From positions 62,001 to 126,000 of the forward strand of contig BORH01000006.1 of NCBI GenBank assembly GCA_018333075.1: DNA of 64,000 nt. Direction: 5' to 3'. Source of the DNA: Heyndrickxia sporothermodurans (GTDB lineage: Bacteria; Bacillota; Bacilli; Bacillales; Bacillaceae_C). Shown one piece after another: positions 1 through 9,189 of the stretch; within the stretch, counting starts at the first letter, position 1, and the number at the start of each line of letters is the position of its first letter. The translations under genes and the position numbers were made by a program. The notes under the pieces were generated by a model that ran no database searches, was not told where the DNA came from, and saw only the letters and a list, made by a program, of their open reading frames with translations.

Positions 1-268
1 TGCAGATATCTCGAACATCTTTCATATCACGGTAAGATCTTTACAACGAATCTTTAAAACATATGTCGGGGTCAGTCCAAAATGGGTAATCCGACGTTAT
101 CGCCTCCTTGAAATAGCTGATCTTTTAGCAAAGGGGCAGCCCCAAAGCTGGCATCAGATCGTTTCTGAACTGGGGTATTACGATCAAAGCCATCTTATTA
201 AAGATTTTAAAAATATTGTTGGTCACTCACCAGAACAATACATTAAGATGAATAAAAAGCTTCTGTAA
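1..268 (+). CDS. AraC-family transcriptional regulator, C-terminal part
   Basis: The window opens inside this gene; only 88 residues of the C-terminus are present. They form the AraC/XylS DNA-binding unit: a helix-turn-helix with RSLQRIFKTYVGVSPKWVIR, then the second helix-turn-helix ending in YYDQSHLIKDFKNIVGHSPEQY, which is the classic family signature. The N-terminal effector domain lies outside the window, so its ligand cannot be inferred. A TAA stop ends it at 268. No partner gene is visible; the next gene runs the other way. Confidence 0.85.
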   Translation, partial: ADISNIFHITVRSLQRIFKTYVGVSPKWVIRRYRLLEIADLLAKGQPQSWHQIVSELGYYDQSHLIKDFKNIVGHSPEQYIKMNKKLL

Positions 269-327
269 CTGTTTTAAGAGGGTGATTCTTCCATTAACAC
301 TCTCTTTTTAATTCCTATCCATTCCTA

Positions 328-884
328 TCAAGAAATTTCTTTTGCTAAAGCAACAAGTTTGTTCATCGTTTTCCAATTTCGCATGGTCATCGGTACATTT
401 AGCTTCTGAAGATTGATGGCCAATTTAGAGTTTCTAACACTATCATGAAATAAAAGATAAATGTCACGTTCTTGAATCATGTACTGTTCTTTCTTATTTT
501 AAATTCGCTTAGCTTATTTAACTGTTCCTGCTCAGGAGTTTGGAGCAATAATGATACATAAAGGCTTTCTCCCTGATTTAAAGCTTCTGCTTCAGCTATT
601 TCTTCGGTTGAAAAAGGACAGTGCTCTAAAATGGAATGTAATTCAGCTGCTGTTCTCAATATCACATGAATGGAGAAACCAAAGTCCGCTTCTATTTTAC
701 TTTCAATTCGCTTGCGTAGAGCCTCTTCACCATCAGTAGATTCAAAAAGAATATTTCCGCTTTGAATATATGTTTTTACTTTTGTTAACCCCAACGCTTC
801 AAAGCTTTTTCTTAAATCAGCCATTTTGATTTTGTTGTGACCGCCTACATTAATTCCTCGCAACAGCGCAACGTATATTGTCAA
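328..884 (-). pseudogene. DUF1697 protein, frameshifted
   Basis: DUF1697 proteins are about 180 residues. The first 125 or so are intact from MTIYVALLRGINVGGHNKIK at 884, but this frame stops at 477-479. A second frame continues with the typical C-terminus (QERDIYLLFHDSVRNSKLAI, then MRNWKTMNKL) to a TGA at 328-330. The total of 557 nt is not a multiple of three, so a single-base indel must lie near 485-500, in an A-rich stretch. The function of the family is unknown. It could be a real pseudogene or a sequencing error; one base would restore a full-length protein. Confidence 0.85.
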
Positions 885-914
885 TATTGGTACCTTCTTT
901 CTCTACTTCTCATC

Positions 915-1412
915 TTAAATATATGGTTTTTGACCACTATCTATCCAATCCTCTCTAGTAGGGCCATATACACCAGGTGGCCGTAAGCCTGCTTGACGCA
1001 TTAAGACAGTCATTTGTCCACGATGATGAACTTCATGTTGAATCAAAAGATGTAAGGAATTTGCTTTTGACCATTCTTCTCCATTTACAGCCTGAGTTTG
1101 AAGCAAATCCTCATCCTTCCACTGAGTTTCTACAGCATGACACAATGCTTGTGAGACCTTTTTATACTCGCTAGCAATTTTATTGACTGAATCTGGAGCA
1201 GCTTCTTCTCCATCCGGCTTTTCGAAATGTAAATCTTCACCTGATAGGCTACTAATCACTGAAACAAGATGCCATGCAATTTGCCCTAAAGTGCGATGTT
1301 CAGGAGTAATTACTTGCTGAAGTGATTCATCTGTCATAGCATTCAAAACCTGTTCAGTAATTGCTGATTCATTTTTCCACTCTGTTAGGAATTCACTAAT
1401 TGTATGATACAT
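915..1412 (-). CDS. DinB family protein
   Basis: A 165-residue DinB/YfiT-like four-helix bundle protein. The family is metal-binding, with three His residues; candidates here are the His of IAWHLV and the HEVHHRGQ motif near the C-terminus. Some members are thiol transferases using bacillithiol and others have no known function; nothing here separates these. The ATG at 1412 is chosen because AAGGAGG lies just upstream; an in-frame ATG further out lies upstream of that ribosome site. It stands alone on the minus strand. A second, divergent DinB protein is at 43993. Confidence 0.8.
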   Translation of the reverse strand: MYHTISEFLTEWKNESAITEQVLNAMTDESLQQVITPEHRTLGQIAWHLVSVISSLSGEDLHFEKPDGEEAAPDSVNKIASEYKKVSQALCHAVETQWKDEDLLQTQAVNGEEWSKANSLHLLIQHEVHHRGQMTVLMRQAGLRPPGVYGPTREDWIDSGQKPYI

Positions 1413-1556
1413 CTTTTCATCCTCCTTCATATTCTAAAGATAATTTACATTAAAAAAATGTGTAAGTATTGTAAAAACGCGACAACTTTTATAGCATTTC
1501 CTATTTGTAACCTTTGATGGACTAGAGACGTCAATACTTTAAAGGGAGGACTTTCA

Positions 1557-2018
1557 ATGAGAAAATGGCTTGTGATGCTCATTCTACTTCTCGGATTAGT
1601 TGGTTGTTCAAAGGGGGAGGCTGTAAATGAAAAGCCACCACCAGTTTCAATTAAGATAGGGAATAAGCTTTATGAAACGAAGCTTGGAACTTATTGCTGG
1701 AGTAGTGAAGACAAAGGGCTCTGTGTTGACACTGCTGGGCCAGTAGAAATGGTAAAAGATGAAAAACCTATTAAAGTAAAACCAGGTGAAAAAATAACAC
1801 TTCTAATGGACTATCAACCAAAACCAAATGAGATTCATCTTTCACAAATAAAAGATGCTAAGGAAACTGAAGTATCTGTTATAAATAACCAATTTACTGC
1901 ACCTATTAAGACTGGAGTTTATTTCTATTCTTATGGTGTTTGGTGGTTAGATGAAAAAGATAAAAATGTGTCAAATGGGGATGCTTTTTACGCTTTTGTG
2001 GTTGAAGTCGATAATTAA
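1557..2018 (+). CDS. putative lipoprotein of unknown function
   Basis: A 153-residue protein starting MRKWLVMLILLLGLVGCSKG, a textbook type II signal peptide with the lipobox LVGC at about residue 17, so it should be lipid-anchored on the outer face of the membrane. The mature part has no motif I recognise, although two further Cys residues (CWSSEDKGLC) about ten residues apart could form a disulfide. The ribosome site GGGAGGA precedes the ATG. It is monocistronic, with a strong hairpin about 90 nt downstream. Confidence 0.75.
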   Translation: MRKWLVMLILLLGLVGCSKGEAVNEKPPPVSIKIGNKLYETKLGTYCWSSEDKGLCVDTAGPVEMVKDEKPIKVKPGEKITLLMDYQPKPNEIHLSQIKDAKETEVSVINNQFTAPIKTGVYFYSYGVWWLDEKDKNVSNGDAFYAFVVEVDN

Positions 2019-2106
2019 AAATGAGTGCTCTTGACACTCCTCCCGTAGCTTTAAAATAAAGTTTGATTGAATTACTTCTAATACCTTGTTAGCCTTACAA
2101 GTATAA

Positions 2107-2141
2107 AGAGCATGTTTTGAAATTTGATCAAAACATGCTCT
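2107..2141. terminator. 14-bp perfect hairpin between convergent genes
   Basis: AGAGCATGTTTTGA (2107-2120) pairs perfectly with TCAAAACATGCTCT (2128-2141) around a 7-nt loop. It lies between the convergent lipoprotein and CPBP genes and could stop both, although the T-run is weak on each side. Confidence 0.65.
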
Positions 2142-2215
2142 AATTTAATACAAAAAACGCTTAATAATTTCCTCAACTAACGCTCCAGATATTTATATGT
2201 AAGCTTTACAAACTA

Positions 2216-3052
2216 TCACTTAATCATGCAATGCTTTCCATTAATAGCGTTTGTATCTTCCTTTCCATACAATACGTTCTTTGGATTTATCACGATGAGT
2301 AAAACTGCCACTACTGAATAAAGAATTGCACTATACATGATTAATTCCAATAAGTTTCCGTTTATTAAGCCAATAAAAAAATTAAAGAATTGGTGAATGA
2401 TGATTGGAATGATTAAATTTTGATTCAAGTTATAAAATGCGGTCATGACGATCTTCGTAGCTATGAGTGCAATCATAAAGAAAAGAATATATTTGATTAA
2501 ATCAATACCCATATACCCTGTAGTAAACCATATAGGTAGATGCCACATCCCCCACCAAAACCCTATGATTATTGAAGCTTTTAATGGCGAATGCTTCTTT
2601 TGGAGCTCCATTTGAGCGAAGCCTCTCCACCCTAATTCTTCTCCTAGTGGGCCAGAAAGAAGGTGTTTACAAAAATAATAGATCAGCATTCCCCATGAAG
2701 AAATAGTAAAAATTGAGTCTACCTCACTATTTTTAGATACGAGAAACAAAGTAATCAAAAATAGGGAGGCTTGAATGATACTCGCAGTAAAAATCACAGA
2801 TAGTTTAAGTTTGTTCTTGAATTTATCTTTTACAAATTGGATAAAACTCTGCCCAGGATAGAGTTTTTTAAATAGTATTGCAAAAGCAAAGGTTGAGGAC
2901 CAAGCTGATACACAGAACATGACATCAAAGATCCATGTAGGAAATCCTAATAGGCTTATGGCCCCTACAAGACAAAAAAGTGGCAAAAAAATGATATTGG
3001 TTAGTAGAATAAAACTTGCTACTGGTTTTTTTAGTTTCTTTTCGCTATTCAT
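2216..3052 (-). CDS. CPBP family intramembrane metalloprotease
   Basis: A polytopic membrane protein of 278 residues with about eight hydrophobic segments. It carries the CPBP (CAAX protease and bacteriocin-processing) motifs: EELGWRGF with the EExxxR pattern at about residues 138-143, then a His-containing WHLPIW and a C-terminal HQFFNF. Family members cleave substrates within the membrane, and several bacterial ones give immunity to or process bacteriocins; no bacteriocin gene is visible here. The start MNSEKK at 3052 follows GAGGGG, while the longer start lies before this ribosome site. Confidence 0.85.
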   Translation of the reverse strand: MNSEKKLKKPVASFILLTNIIFLPLFCLVGAISLLGFPTWIFDVMFCVSAWSSTFAFAILFKKLYPGQSFIQFVKDKFKNKLKLSVIFTASIIQASLFLITLFLVSKNSEVDSIFTISSWGMLIYYFCKHLLSGPLGEELGWRGFAQMELQKKHSPLKASIIIGFWWGMWHLPIWFTTGYMGIDLIKYILFFMIALIATKIVMTAFYNLNQNLIIPIIIHQFFNFFIGLINGNLLELIMYSAILYSVVAVLLIVINPKNVLYGKEDTNAINGKHCMIK

Positions 3053-3161
3053 GCATATTCCCCTCTTCAAACTAAATATTTCGTAAATATATTAACGCTC
3101 ATATTTACTCATACCTTCAGCTTAAACCTAGGGGTTACTCACAGGTCAATACATGTCTGCA

Positions 3162-3956
3162 TTATTTTATAGGTGCATAAATTTCTAAAAATATGCGTTC
3201 AAGTCCATCTTCATAAGTAGAAAGTAATAGATTTATATAAACTAGACCGAAAAGTTCATACCCTTTTTCTATTGCAACTTTTCTTAAACTAGCTTCCACG
3301 TTATGATCAATATTTTTTCCACCAGTTGACCATCTCCCATCTTCAATAACTGTATAAATACATTTTGGATGAGATAAAATTTCACCTTCTATTTCTTTAT
3401 CAAAGTCTTCTACTTTTCTTACAATAATGAACTTATCTTCTATAATGCCTTCTTCATTGAAACTTATGACTCTTCTTAAAGATGTTAGAGTCACTGCTTT
3501 TTTTAAGTTGTCCATGTTTTCTTTTAGAGCTTCATATTTATCATACGCAGTGAAATGATTGATTTCTCCTTTTATTTCTATAGGCTTCATTTCTTTTACT
3601 GTGTATTTTCCTAAGAATAGTTTTATTTTTTCGCAATCCTCTTTGACGATATGTAGTTTTTTTAAAAGTTGCTTTTTATATTCCATTTCTTCTAATACTG
3701 CTTGTTCTTTCTCTTCTAATAATGATTGTATTTCTTCTATACTCTTCCCTTTTCTTAATTCCTGGATTTTTTTTATTTCAATATCCATTTCTCTATAGAA
3801 ATTTATTGTTGTTATATCATAGATATCAAAATGGTTATATTCTCGATACCCATTCTCCGTATTTTGCTCAGGCTTGACTAATTCCTTTTCTTCATAAAAT
3901 TTCAAAGTATCTCTTGATACACCTAAAAATTTTGCTACTTGTCCAATTGTGTACAT
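3162..3956 (-). CDS. MerR-family regulator with C-terminal effector domain
   Basis: A 264-residue regulator. Residues 1-70 are a MerR winged helix (MYTIGQVAKFLGVSRDTLKF), followed by a coiled coil (about 75-115) that forms the dimer, and then about 140 residues resembling a GyrI-like ligand-binding domain, as in BmrR-type multidrug sensors. That effector assignment is by shape and length, not by a clear motif. The ribosome site GGAGAG precedes the ATG. It stands alone; the CPBP gene downstream is about 100 nt away, so co-transcription is possible but unproven. Confidence 0.8.
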   Translation of the reverse strand: MYTIGQVAKFLGVSRDTLKFYEEKELVKPEQNTENGYREYNHFDIYDITTINFYREMDIEIKKIQELRKGKSIEEIQSLLEEKEQAVLEEMEYKKQLLKKLHIVKEDCEKIKLFLGKYTVKEMKPIEIKGEINHFTAYDKYEALKENMDNLKKAVTLTSLRRVISFNEEGIIEDKFIIVRKVEDFDKEIEGEILSHPKCIYTVIEDGRWSTGGKNIDHNVEASLRKVAIEKGYELFGLVYINLLLSTYEDGLERIFLEIYAPIK

Positions 3957-4259
3957 TTTACTCTCCTTTATCAGTGAAGCTGAGTATCACCAACAATTAT
4001 AAAGATGTATGTAGGAGAATTTGAAAATGCTACTTAACAAAGTGTACTTAGTTTCTGTACATCTTATACCTACATTCTTCCATCCTGCCAATTCTTTAAA
4101 TTATCGAAAGTTGAAATATTTTTATATGTATTTGAAATAGTAGAAGATGATACGAATTTCTAAACTCATATCATCTTCTCGAATGTTTTAATCAAACTTT
4201 GTTTTAAATAATCAATAATTTTTATAAAGCTACTCCTTCACTATCTTCCTATTAAATTT
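3957..4259. other. intergenic region with one inverted repeat
   Basis: This 303-nt gap holds no supported gene. It contains a 10-bp inverted repeat, GAAGATGATA at 4143-4152 and TATCATCTTC at 4169-4178, downstream of the PspC gene. Neither side has a clear T-run, so terminator function is uncertain. Confidence 0.5.
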
Positions 4260-4460
4260 TTACACTTCCGTATCCTTAGGCAACACCCAGTCTGCAATTA
4301 AGTACCCGATAATGCATGGAAAAACGGCTGTGACAAGGGCAAGAACTACAAACCCTATTCGAATCAAAGACGGATCTACGTTAAAATATTTTGCGACGCC
4401 CGCTAATACACCACTTAATTTTTTGTCTGTTGTCGATTTTGATAATCGTTTATCGCTCAT
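4260..4460 (-). CDS. PspC domain-containing small membrane protein
   Basis: A 66-residue protein that is almost entirely a PspC domain: KLSGVLAGVAKYFNVDPSLI, then one hydrophobic segment at about residues 33-58. PspC domains occur in phage-shock or envelope-stress proteins and bind or sense the membrane; small stand-alone versions are common in Bacillota. No pspA or liaIH gene is nearby, so the role is inferred from the domain only. Ribosome site GAGGTGAG precedes the ATG. Confidence 0.85.
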   Translation of the reverse strand: MSDKRLSKSTTDKKLSGVLAGVAKYFNVDPSLIRIGFVVLALVTAVFPCIIGYLIADWVLPKDTEV

Positions 4461-4695
4461 TTTCTCACCTCATTTATTCCATACCACTATGTTAATATTT
4501 TATAGCTGTCGAGATTGATTCATGATCAATGAAATTCGACCGACAATCTCTTATATACTATTTTAATGTAAAAAATTCCATTTTTCTCTATATTTCTACA
4601 TTTTGTACTTAATTTGTTATCAAATTTTGTTTTCATTACATAATCTTTCTTAGATTATTCGTAAGCTATTAAAATAGTATTTTTTATTAAATATA

Positions 4696-4763
4696 TGGTG
4701 TCAGGCACCATTATTCATTTTTTGAATAGTTATTCGCTTTTTGAATAAATGGTGCCTGACACC
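4696..4763. repeat. paired GGTGCCTGACACC repeats forming a long hairpin
   Basis: GGTGTCAGGCACC at 4697-4709 and its reverse complement at 4751-4763 enclose a 41-nt spacer whose ends also pair (TTATTCA with TGAATAA), giving a near-continuous stem of about 22 bp. The 3' arm touches the last base of the adhB stop codon. Single copies of the same 13-mer occur at 21428 and 22738, so this is a dispersed element. It may also serve as the terminator for adhB. Confidence 0.8.
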
Positions 4764-5899
4764 TATGGTTTTAGGATGACTTTGATGCAGTTGTCTTGTT
4801 TTTCGTCGAATACGGAGTAGCCATATTCGGCTTGTTCAAGTGGGAGTCGGTGGGTAATGATGTCTGTTGGGTCATATTTTCCTTCGGTAATTTGCTTGTA
4901 TAGTTCTGGAATGTAGTGAATAACGGGAGCTTGGCCCATTTTTAATGTTATATTTCGAGAAAACAAATCTCCAAGCGGGAATTGATTATAACGTGCTCCA
5001 TATACACCAACTAATTGAATGGTTCCTCCTTTTCGAACACATTGTGAAGCTATGACGATGGCTCCCATTGCTCCTCCTTGTAATTTCATTGCAGAGCTTA
5101 CCATTTCGACAATTGTTTTCTTTCCATCCAGCCCAACACAATCAATGACTACATCTGCTCCACCCTTTGTTATTTCCTTTAAATATTCCCCAGTGTTCTC
5201 TATTTTACTAAAATCAACGACTTCAACGTTATTTGTTTTTTTCGCATGTTCGAGGCGGTATGGAATGTAATCTACTGCTATTACTCTCTTTGCTCCTTTC
5301 ATCCATGCAAATTTTTGTGTCAAAAGTCCGACAGGTCCACAACCAAGCACAATAACTGTATCGCCTTCCTTTACACCGGCATTATCCACTCCCCAATATG
5401 CCGTTGGAATAATATCTGACAAGAAGAGAATTTTCTCGTCTTCTAACTCACAGTTTTCTGGCACAACAAAAGGAGTAAAATTTGCAAAGGGAACACGTAG
5501 ATATTCAGCCTGTCCCCCTGGATAGCCCCCGAAGGTTTCGGAATAACCAAAATAGGCACCAGTTTCACCATATGGATTAGTTTGATCACATTGACTTTCT
5601 AAATCATGCTGACAAAACCAGCATTGTCCGCAAGCAATATTAAAAGGAACAATCACCCGATCACCTTTTTTCACCTTTGTTACACTTGGTCCAACCTCTT
5701 CAACAACTCCCATCGGTTCATGACCAATAATATAATTATGAGGCATATTGGGAATCATCCCATGTACTAGATGAAGATCCGATCCACAAATAGCTGTACT
5801 TGTAATCTTTACAATAATGTCATCCTCTTTATGAATCGTTGGCTCCAGAACATCCTTCACCTTTACATCTTTAATTCCTTGATACGTAACAGCTTTCAT
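4763..5899 (-). CDS. adhB: zinc-dependent alcohol/formaldehyde dehydrogenase, AdhB-like
   Basis: A 378-residue medium-chain dehydrogenase. It has the catalytic-zinc region CGSDLHLVHG and GHEPMG, a structural-zinc cluster CGQCWFCQHDLESQC, and an NAD-binding GCGPVGL Rossmann motif. The sequence closely recalls Bacillus subtilis AdhB and the glutathione-independent formaldehyde dehydrogenase branch. The likely reaction is NAD-dependent oxidation of an alcohol or aldehyde adduct; the substrate is not visible. The start is taken at ATG 5899, after a GGAGG 11 nt upstream; a longer start is possible. It is divergent from hssR. Confidence 0.85.
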   Translation of the reverse strand: MKAVTYQGIKDVKVKDVLEPTIHKEDDIIVKITSTAICGSDLHLVHGMIPNMPHNYIIGHEPMGVVEEVGPSVTKVKKGDRVIVPFNIACGQCWFCQHDLESQCDQTNPYGETGAYFGYSETFGGYPGGQAEYLRVPFANFTPFVVPENCELEDEKILFLSDIIPTAYWGVDNAGVKEGDTVIVLGCGPVGLLTQKFAWMKGAKRVIAVDYIPYRLEHAKKTNNVEVVDFSKIENTGEYLKEITKGGADVVIDCVGLDGKKTIVEMVSSAMKLQGGAMGAIVIASQCVRKGGTIQLVGVYGARYNQFPLGDLFSRNITLKMGQAPVIHYIPELYKQITEGKYDPTDIITHRLPLEQAEYGYSVFDEKQDNCIKVILKP

Positions 5900-6043
5900 C
5901 CTATCCTCAACCTCCAATAAAATATTTATTGATAGCATGCCCTCAATCTACAAAAATCTATTGTAAAAAATACAATTTGAATTCCCCTTTTGAATAAGCC
6001 AAAATAAAGATATCGAATTAGAATTTGTGAAGGAGTACGATTG

Positions 6044-6718
6044 ATGATCAATATTTTAATCGTCGATGATGATACACATATTAGAGAATTACTTAAACAC
6101 ACACTTCGAGTAGAAGGTTATGCGGTTTTTGAAGCTGAAGATGGAAAGGAAGCATCTAGTCTTTTGAAAAAACAACAGATTCATTTAGCTGTTGTTGATG
6201 TCATGATGCCACATATGGACGGCTGGCAGCTTTGTGAGGAAATTCGAAATGACTTTGACTTCCCAGTCATTATGCTAACAGCAAAGGATCAGCTTGCAGA
6301 TAAAGAAAAGGGATTTTCCGTAGGTACCGATGATTATTTAACAAAGCCATTTGAACCAAAGGAATTACTCTTTCGAATGAAGGCTCTTCTCCGTCGCTAT
6401 CAAATTGTAAATGCAGAAAAAATTACACTGAATGGTACAATCATTGATCGGAGAAGCTATGAAGTCCATTGCAATGGAAAACTGCTTATGCTTCCTATGA
6501 AGGAATTTGAATTACTTGCACAATTGGCAAGCTATCCAGATCGAATTTTTAGCCGTGAGGAGTTGATTCAATTAATTTGGGGTGCTGATTTTGAAGGAGA
6601 TGATCGCACCGTCGATGTTCATATTAAACGACTACGGGAACGGTTTTCTACTAGAACGGACGATTTCAGCATCAAAACGGTTCGAGGTGTAGGTTATAAA
6701 TTGGAGGTCACAAAGTGA
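6044..6718 (+). CDS. hssR: response regulator HssR (haem-sensing system)
   Basis: An OmpR/PhoB-type regulator of 224 residues. Receiver domain residues 1-118 with acidic pocket DDD at 8-10, phospho-acceptor D52 and the switch Lys in TKPFEPKELL; a winged helix follows, ending DVHIKRLRERF and VRGVGYKLEV. The closest match I recognise is staphylococcal HssR (shared GTDDY.TKPFE.KEL.FR and LRRY). HssR activates the haem exporter hrtAB when haem is toxic. ATG 6044 has AAGGAG eight nt upstream; the preceding TTG is less likely. It overlaps hssS by 4 nt (GTGA). Confidence 0.85.
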   Translation: MINILIVDDDTHIRELLKHTLRVEGYAVFEAEDGKEASSLLKKQQIHLAVVDVMMPHMDGWQLCEEIRNDFDFPVIMLTAKDQLADKEKGFSVGTDDYLTKPFEPKELLFRMKALLRRYQIVNAEKITLNGTIIDRRSYEVHCNGKLLMLPMKEFELLAQLASYPDRIFSREELIQLIWGADFEGDDRTVDVHIKRLRERFSTRTDDFSIKTVRGVGYKLEVTK

Positions 6719-8097
6719 AAACACTTTATTTACGAATTGTCGCTACGACCATTTTTGTCATGCTTTTAAGTAGCGTTCTCGCTTTTTTCCTATCAAATAT
6801 TTATTACCATTATTATTTAAAACCGCATAATGATGCAAAGGTGACAAAAATGGCAGTGGATGTTCAAACCTTTTTTGAAAAAAATCCTTCTTTAGATGTA
6901 GACAGCTATTTGCAATTTGTAGGGAAGCTAGGCTACCAACTATATATTGTAGATAGTGATGGGAAAGGCACTTTTTATGGTGGAAGCTTTCGCAAAAAGG
7001 ATTTATCTTCAAAGGTGATTGAACAAGTATTGAGTGGAGAAGTTTACCATGGAATTAACCAATTCCCTTCAAGACTATTTGTCACTGGCTTTTTCGATAA
7101 TGTCATCATTAACACGATTGGTGTTCCTGTTACGGTAAATGGTAGTCCCACTGCCCTTTTCATCCGGCCAAATCTTGAGGTTCAGTTTGGAGAAATGCGA
7201 ATTTTCTTCGCCTTTTTACTTCTGTTAACCATACTCTTAAGCATTCTGTTTGTCGTCGTTAGTACAAGGTATATTGTCAAACCGATTGTTAAACTAACAG
7301 AAGCTACGAAAAAAATTTCTAAAGGCAACTATAATATTGAATTAAATGTCCATCGCCGTGATGAAATTGGAAAACTTGCCAATTATTTTTCAAAAATGAC
7401 CAAAAGTATTGAGCAGCTTGAAGAAATGCGACAGGAATTTGTATCCAATGTTTCTCATGAAATTCAATCTCCGCTTGCGTCGATACAAGGTTTCTCTCAA
7501 ACCTTACAGTTAAAAAATTTAACTGATGAGCAAAGAAAGCATTACTTATCTATTATCGAGGATGAAAGTCGCCGTCTTTCTCAGCTGAGCAAGCAACTAC
7601 TAACCCTTGCCTCTTTAGATAAAGAAGAAGGTATAGTGGATAGGGAAACTTATGATCTTGCTACTCAAATAAAACAGGTTCTATTTATGACGGAATGGAA
7701 CTGGCGTGAAAAGGATTTAGCGATTGATCTTGAGCTTGAACCAGTTATCATTACTGCCGATCAAAAGCTTCTCCATCAAGTGTGGACGAATTTAATTACG
7801 AATGGAATTAAATATTCTGAAGAAGGTGGTACGCTCTCACTGAAGCTGCAATCGATTGAAGGACAAGCATATGTCGAAATTTCTGATACTGGAATAGGAA
7901 TATCAGAGAAAGATCTCCCCCATATTTTCCAGCGGTTTTATCGAGCAGATAAAGCAAGAAATCGAAAGGAAGGCAGCAGTGGCTTAGGCCTTGCAATAAC
8001 AAAGAAAATAATTGAAATGCATAGTGGAAGTATCCAGGCTATAAGCGAGCATGGAAAAGGAACTACATTCATTATTAAGCTTCCTCTAACCCCCTGA
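6715..8097 (+). CDS. hssS: sensor histidine kinase HssS (haem-sensing system)
   Basis: A 460-residue membrane kinase: TM1 at about 5-28, an extracytoplasmic sensor of about 130 residues, TM2 at about 160-185, HAMP, a HisKA domain with phospho-His 248 in NVSHEIQSPL, and HATPase motifs N (NLITNGIKYS), G1 (DTGIGIS) and G2 (GSSGLGLAI). The sensor shares YYHYYLKPHNDAK, YHGI and LFVTGFFDN with staphylococcal HssS, which is why I name it. The start is GTG overlapping the hssR stop. No hrtAB is adjacent, so the target lies elsewhere or has diverged. Confidence 0.85.
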   Translation: MKTLYLRIVATTIFVMLLSSVLAFFLSNIYYHYYLKPHNDAKVTKMAVDVQTFFEKNPSLDVDSYLQFVGKLGYQLYIVDSDGKGTFYGGSFRKKDLSSKVIEQVLSGEVYHGINQFPSRLFVTGFFDNVIINTIGVPVTVNGSPTALFIRPNLEVQFGEMRIFFAFLLLLTILLSILFVVVSTRYIVKPIVKLTEATKKISKGNYNIELNVHRRDEIGKLANYFSKMTKSIEQLEEMRQEFVSNVSHEIQSPLASIQGFSQTLQLKNLTDEQRKHYLSIIEDESRRLSQLSKQLLTLASLDKEEGIVDRETYDLATQIKQVLFMTEWNWREKDLAIDLELEPVIITADQKLLHQVWTNLITNGIKYSEEGGTLSLKLQSIEGQAYVEISDTGIGISEKDLPHIFQRFYRADKARNRKEGSSGLGLAITKKIIEMHSGSIQAISEHGKGTTFIIKLPLTP

Positions 8098-8122
8098 TTC
8101 ACTATAGCAGGGGGATTTTTTT
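8090..8122 (+). terminator. rho-independent terminator after hssRS
   Basis: CCCCCTG (8090-8096) pairs with CAGGGGG (8108-8114), followed by ATTTTTTT. The stem overlaps the hssS stop codon region. Confidence 0.9.
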
Positions 8123-8321
8123 ATGTTGGCAATATAGAACAAGCAAAAGAATCCCTCAATTTTCCTATTTTACTTAAAGGAGTTTATAACTATTTGGCGA
8201 ATATATGTGTAAATGACAGACTAAACACTAATTCGTAGATATAGATTCAACCTAGCTTTCCATCTTATCTAATGTCGAAAACGAAGCGTTTTTCAAATTT
8301 ATTCCTGAAAGAGTGATGAGG

Positions 8322-9149
8322 ATGAATCCATTTGTATTTGCCTGCATTGCCCCCCATGGTGGTGAAATTATTCCTGAATTATCTGGACCCATTCCGGATC
8401 GGATGAAGCTGACGAGGGACAGTATGTTGAAGCTTGGCAAAAAAATGAGAGATGCGATGCCAGATACCATTATTGTTTTAACCCCGCATGGAACAAGGAT
8501 TGACGGTTTTTTCTCCGTATCGAATAGCGAAAAAATGTATGGATTTGTTGAGGAGAATGAAGGATTTTATGAGCTGGAAAGGTATGTTGATCGTGAGTTA
8601 GCACGTGCTATTACTGAAGCAGCTGCTGCCGAAGGAATTCCTATTGCCTCTATTAACTATGGTACAGCATCAGGACCCATTTCTTGTCTTCCTCTCGACT
8701 GGGGAGCCATTGTCCCATTATCGTTTATGCCTGATGTTCCTATTGTAGTCATCAATCCATCACGTGAACTTTCATTTAAAACTCATATTTCACTCGGTCA
8801 AATAGTAAATCAAGTTGTCCAAAACTGTGGCAAACGAGTTGCATTAATTGCCAGCTGTGATTGGGCACACGCCCATGATGAAAGAGGACCATATGGTTTT
8901 GACCCAGCTGCTGAATTGCTGGATGAAGAGGTGGTTGGATTTATACGGTCCAACGAATTAGAAAAAATGGCTGAATTTGATCCAGAATACATTGAGGCTG
9001 CTAAACCCGATGGTATATGGCAAACACTTATTTTAGCTGGTGCCATTCAGAAGGAATCCCGAAATATTCATCTCTATTCCTATGAGGTTCCTACCTATTT
9101 TGGTTTAATTTGCGCGGAAATTACCTCTGCTTTTCAAAACGAGGATTAA
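8322..9149 (+). CDS. LigB-family extradiol dioxygenase-like protein
   Basis: A protein of 275 residues that fits the class III extradiol ring-cleavage dioxygenase fold (LigB, DODA type). It begins MNPFVFACIAPHGGEI, with the metal-ligand His at about 12, has a second conserved TPHGTRID and an ASCDWAHAH segment. These enzymes use non-haem Fe(II) to open catechols, but many Bacillota members have no known substrate. ATG 8322 is chosen since AAAGAG lies 8 nt upstream; ATG 8316 is too close to it. It has no pathway partners nearby; catE at 23401 belongs to an unrelated dioxygenase family. Confidence 0.75.
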   Translation: MNPFVFACIAPHGGEIIPELSGPIPDRMKLTRDSMLKLGKKMRDAMPDTIIVLTPHGTRIDGFFSVSNSEKMYGFVEENEGFYELERYVDRELARAITEAAAAEGIPIASINYGTASGPISCLPLDWGAIVPLSFMPDVPIVVINPSRELSFKTHISLGQIVNQVVQNCGKRVALIASCDWAHAHDERGPYGFDPAAELLDEEVVGFIRSNELEKMAEFDPEYIEAAKPDGIWQTLILAGAIQKESRNIHLYSYEVPTYFGLICAEITSAFQNED

Positions 9150-9171
9150 TTCTGAAACAATATGAACGAAG

Positions 9172-9189
9172 GGCTGTCATTAGACAGCC
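9172..9189. terminator. short hairpin between convergent genes
   Basis: GGCTGTC (9172-9178) and GACAGCC (9183-9189) form a tight stem with a 4-nt loop at the 3' ends of the LigB gene and the first CBO0543-like gene; its right arm overlaps the stop region of the latter. There is no long T-run. Confidence 0.5.
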
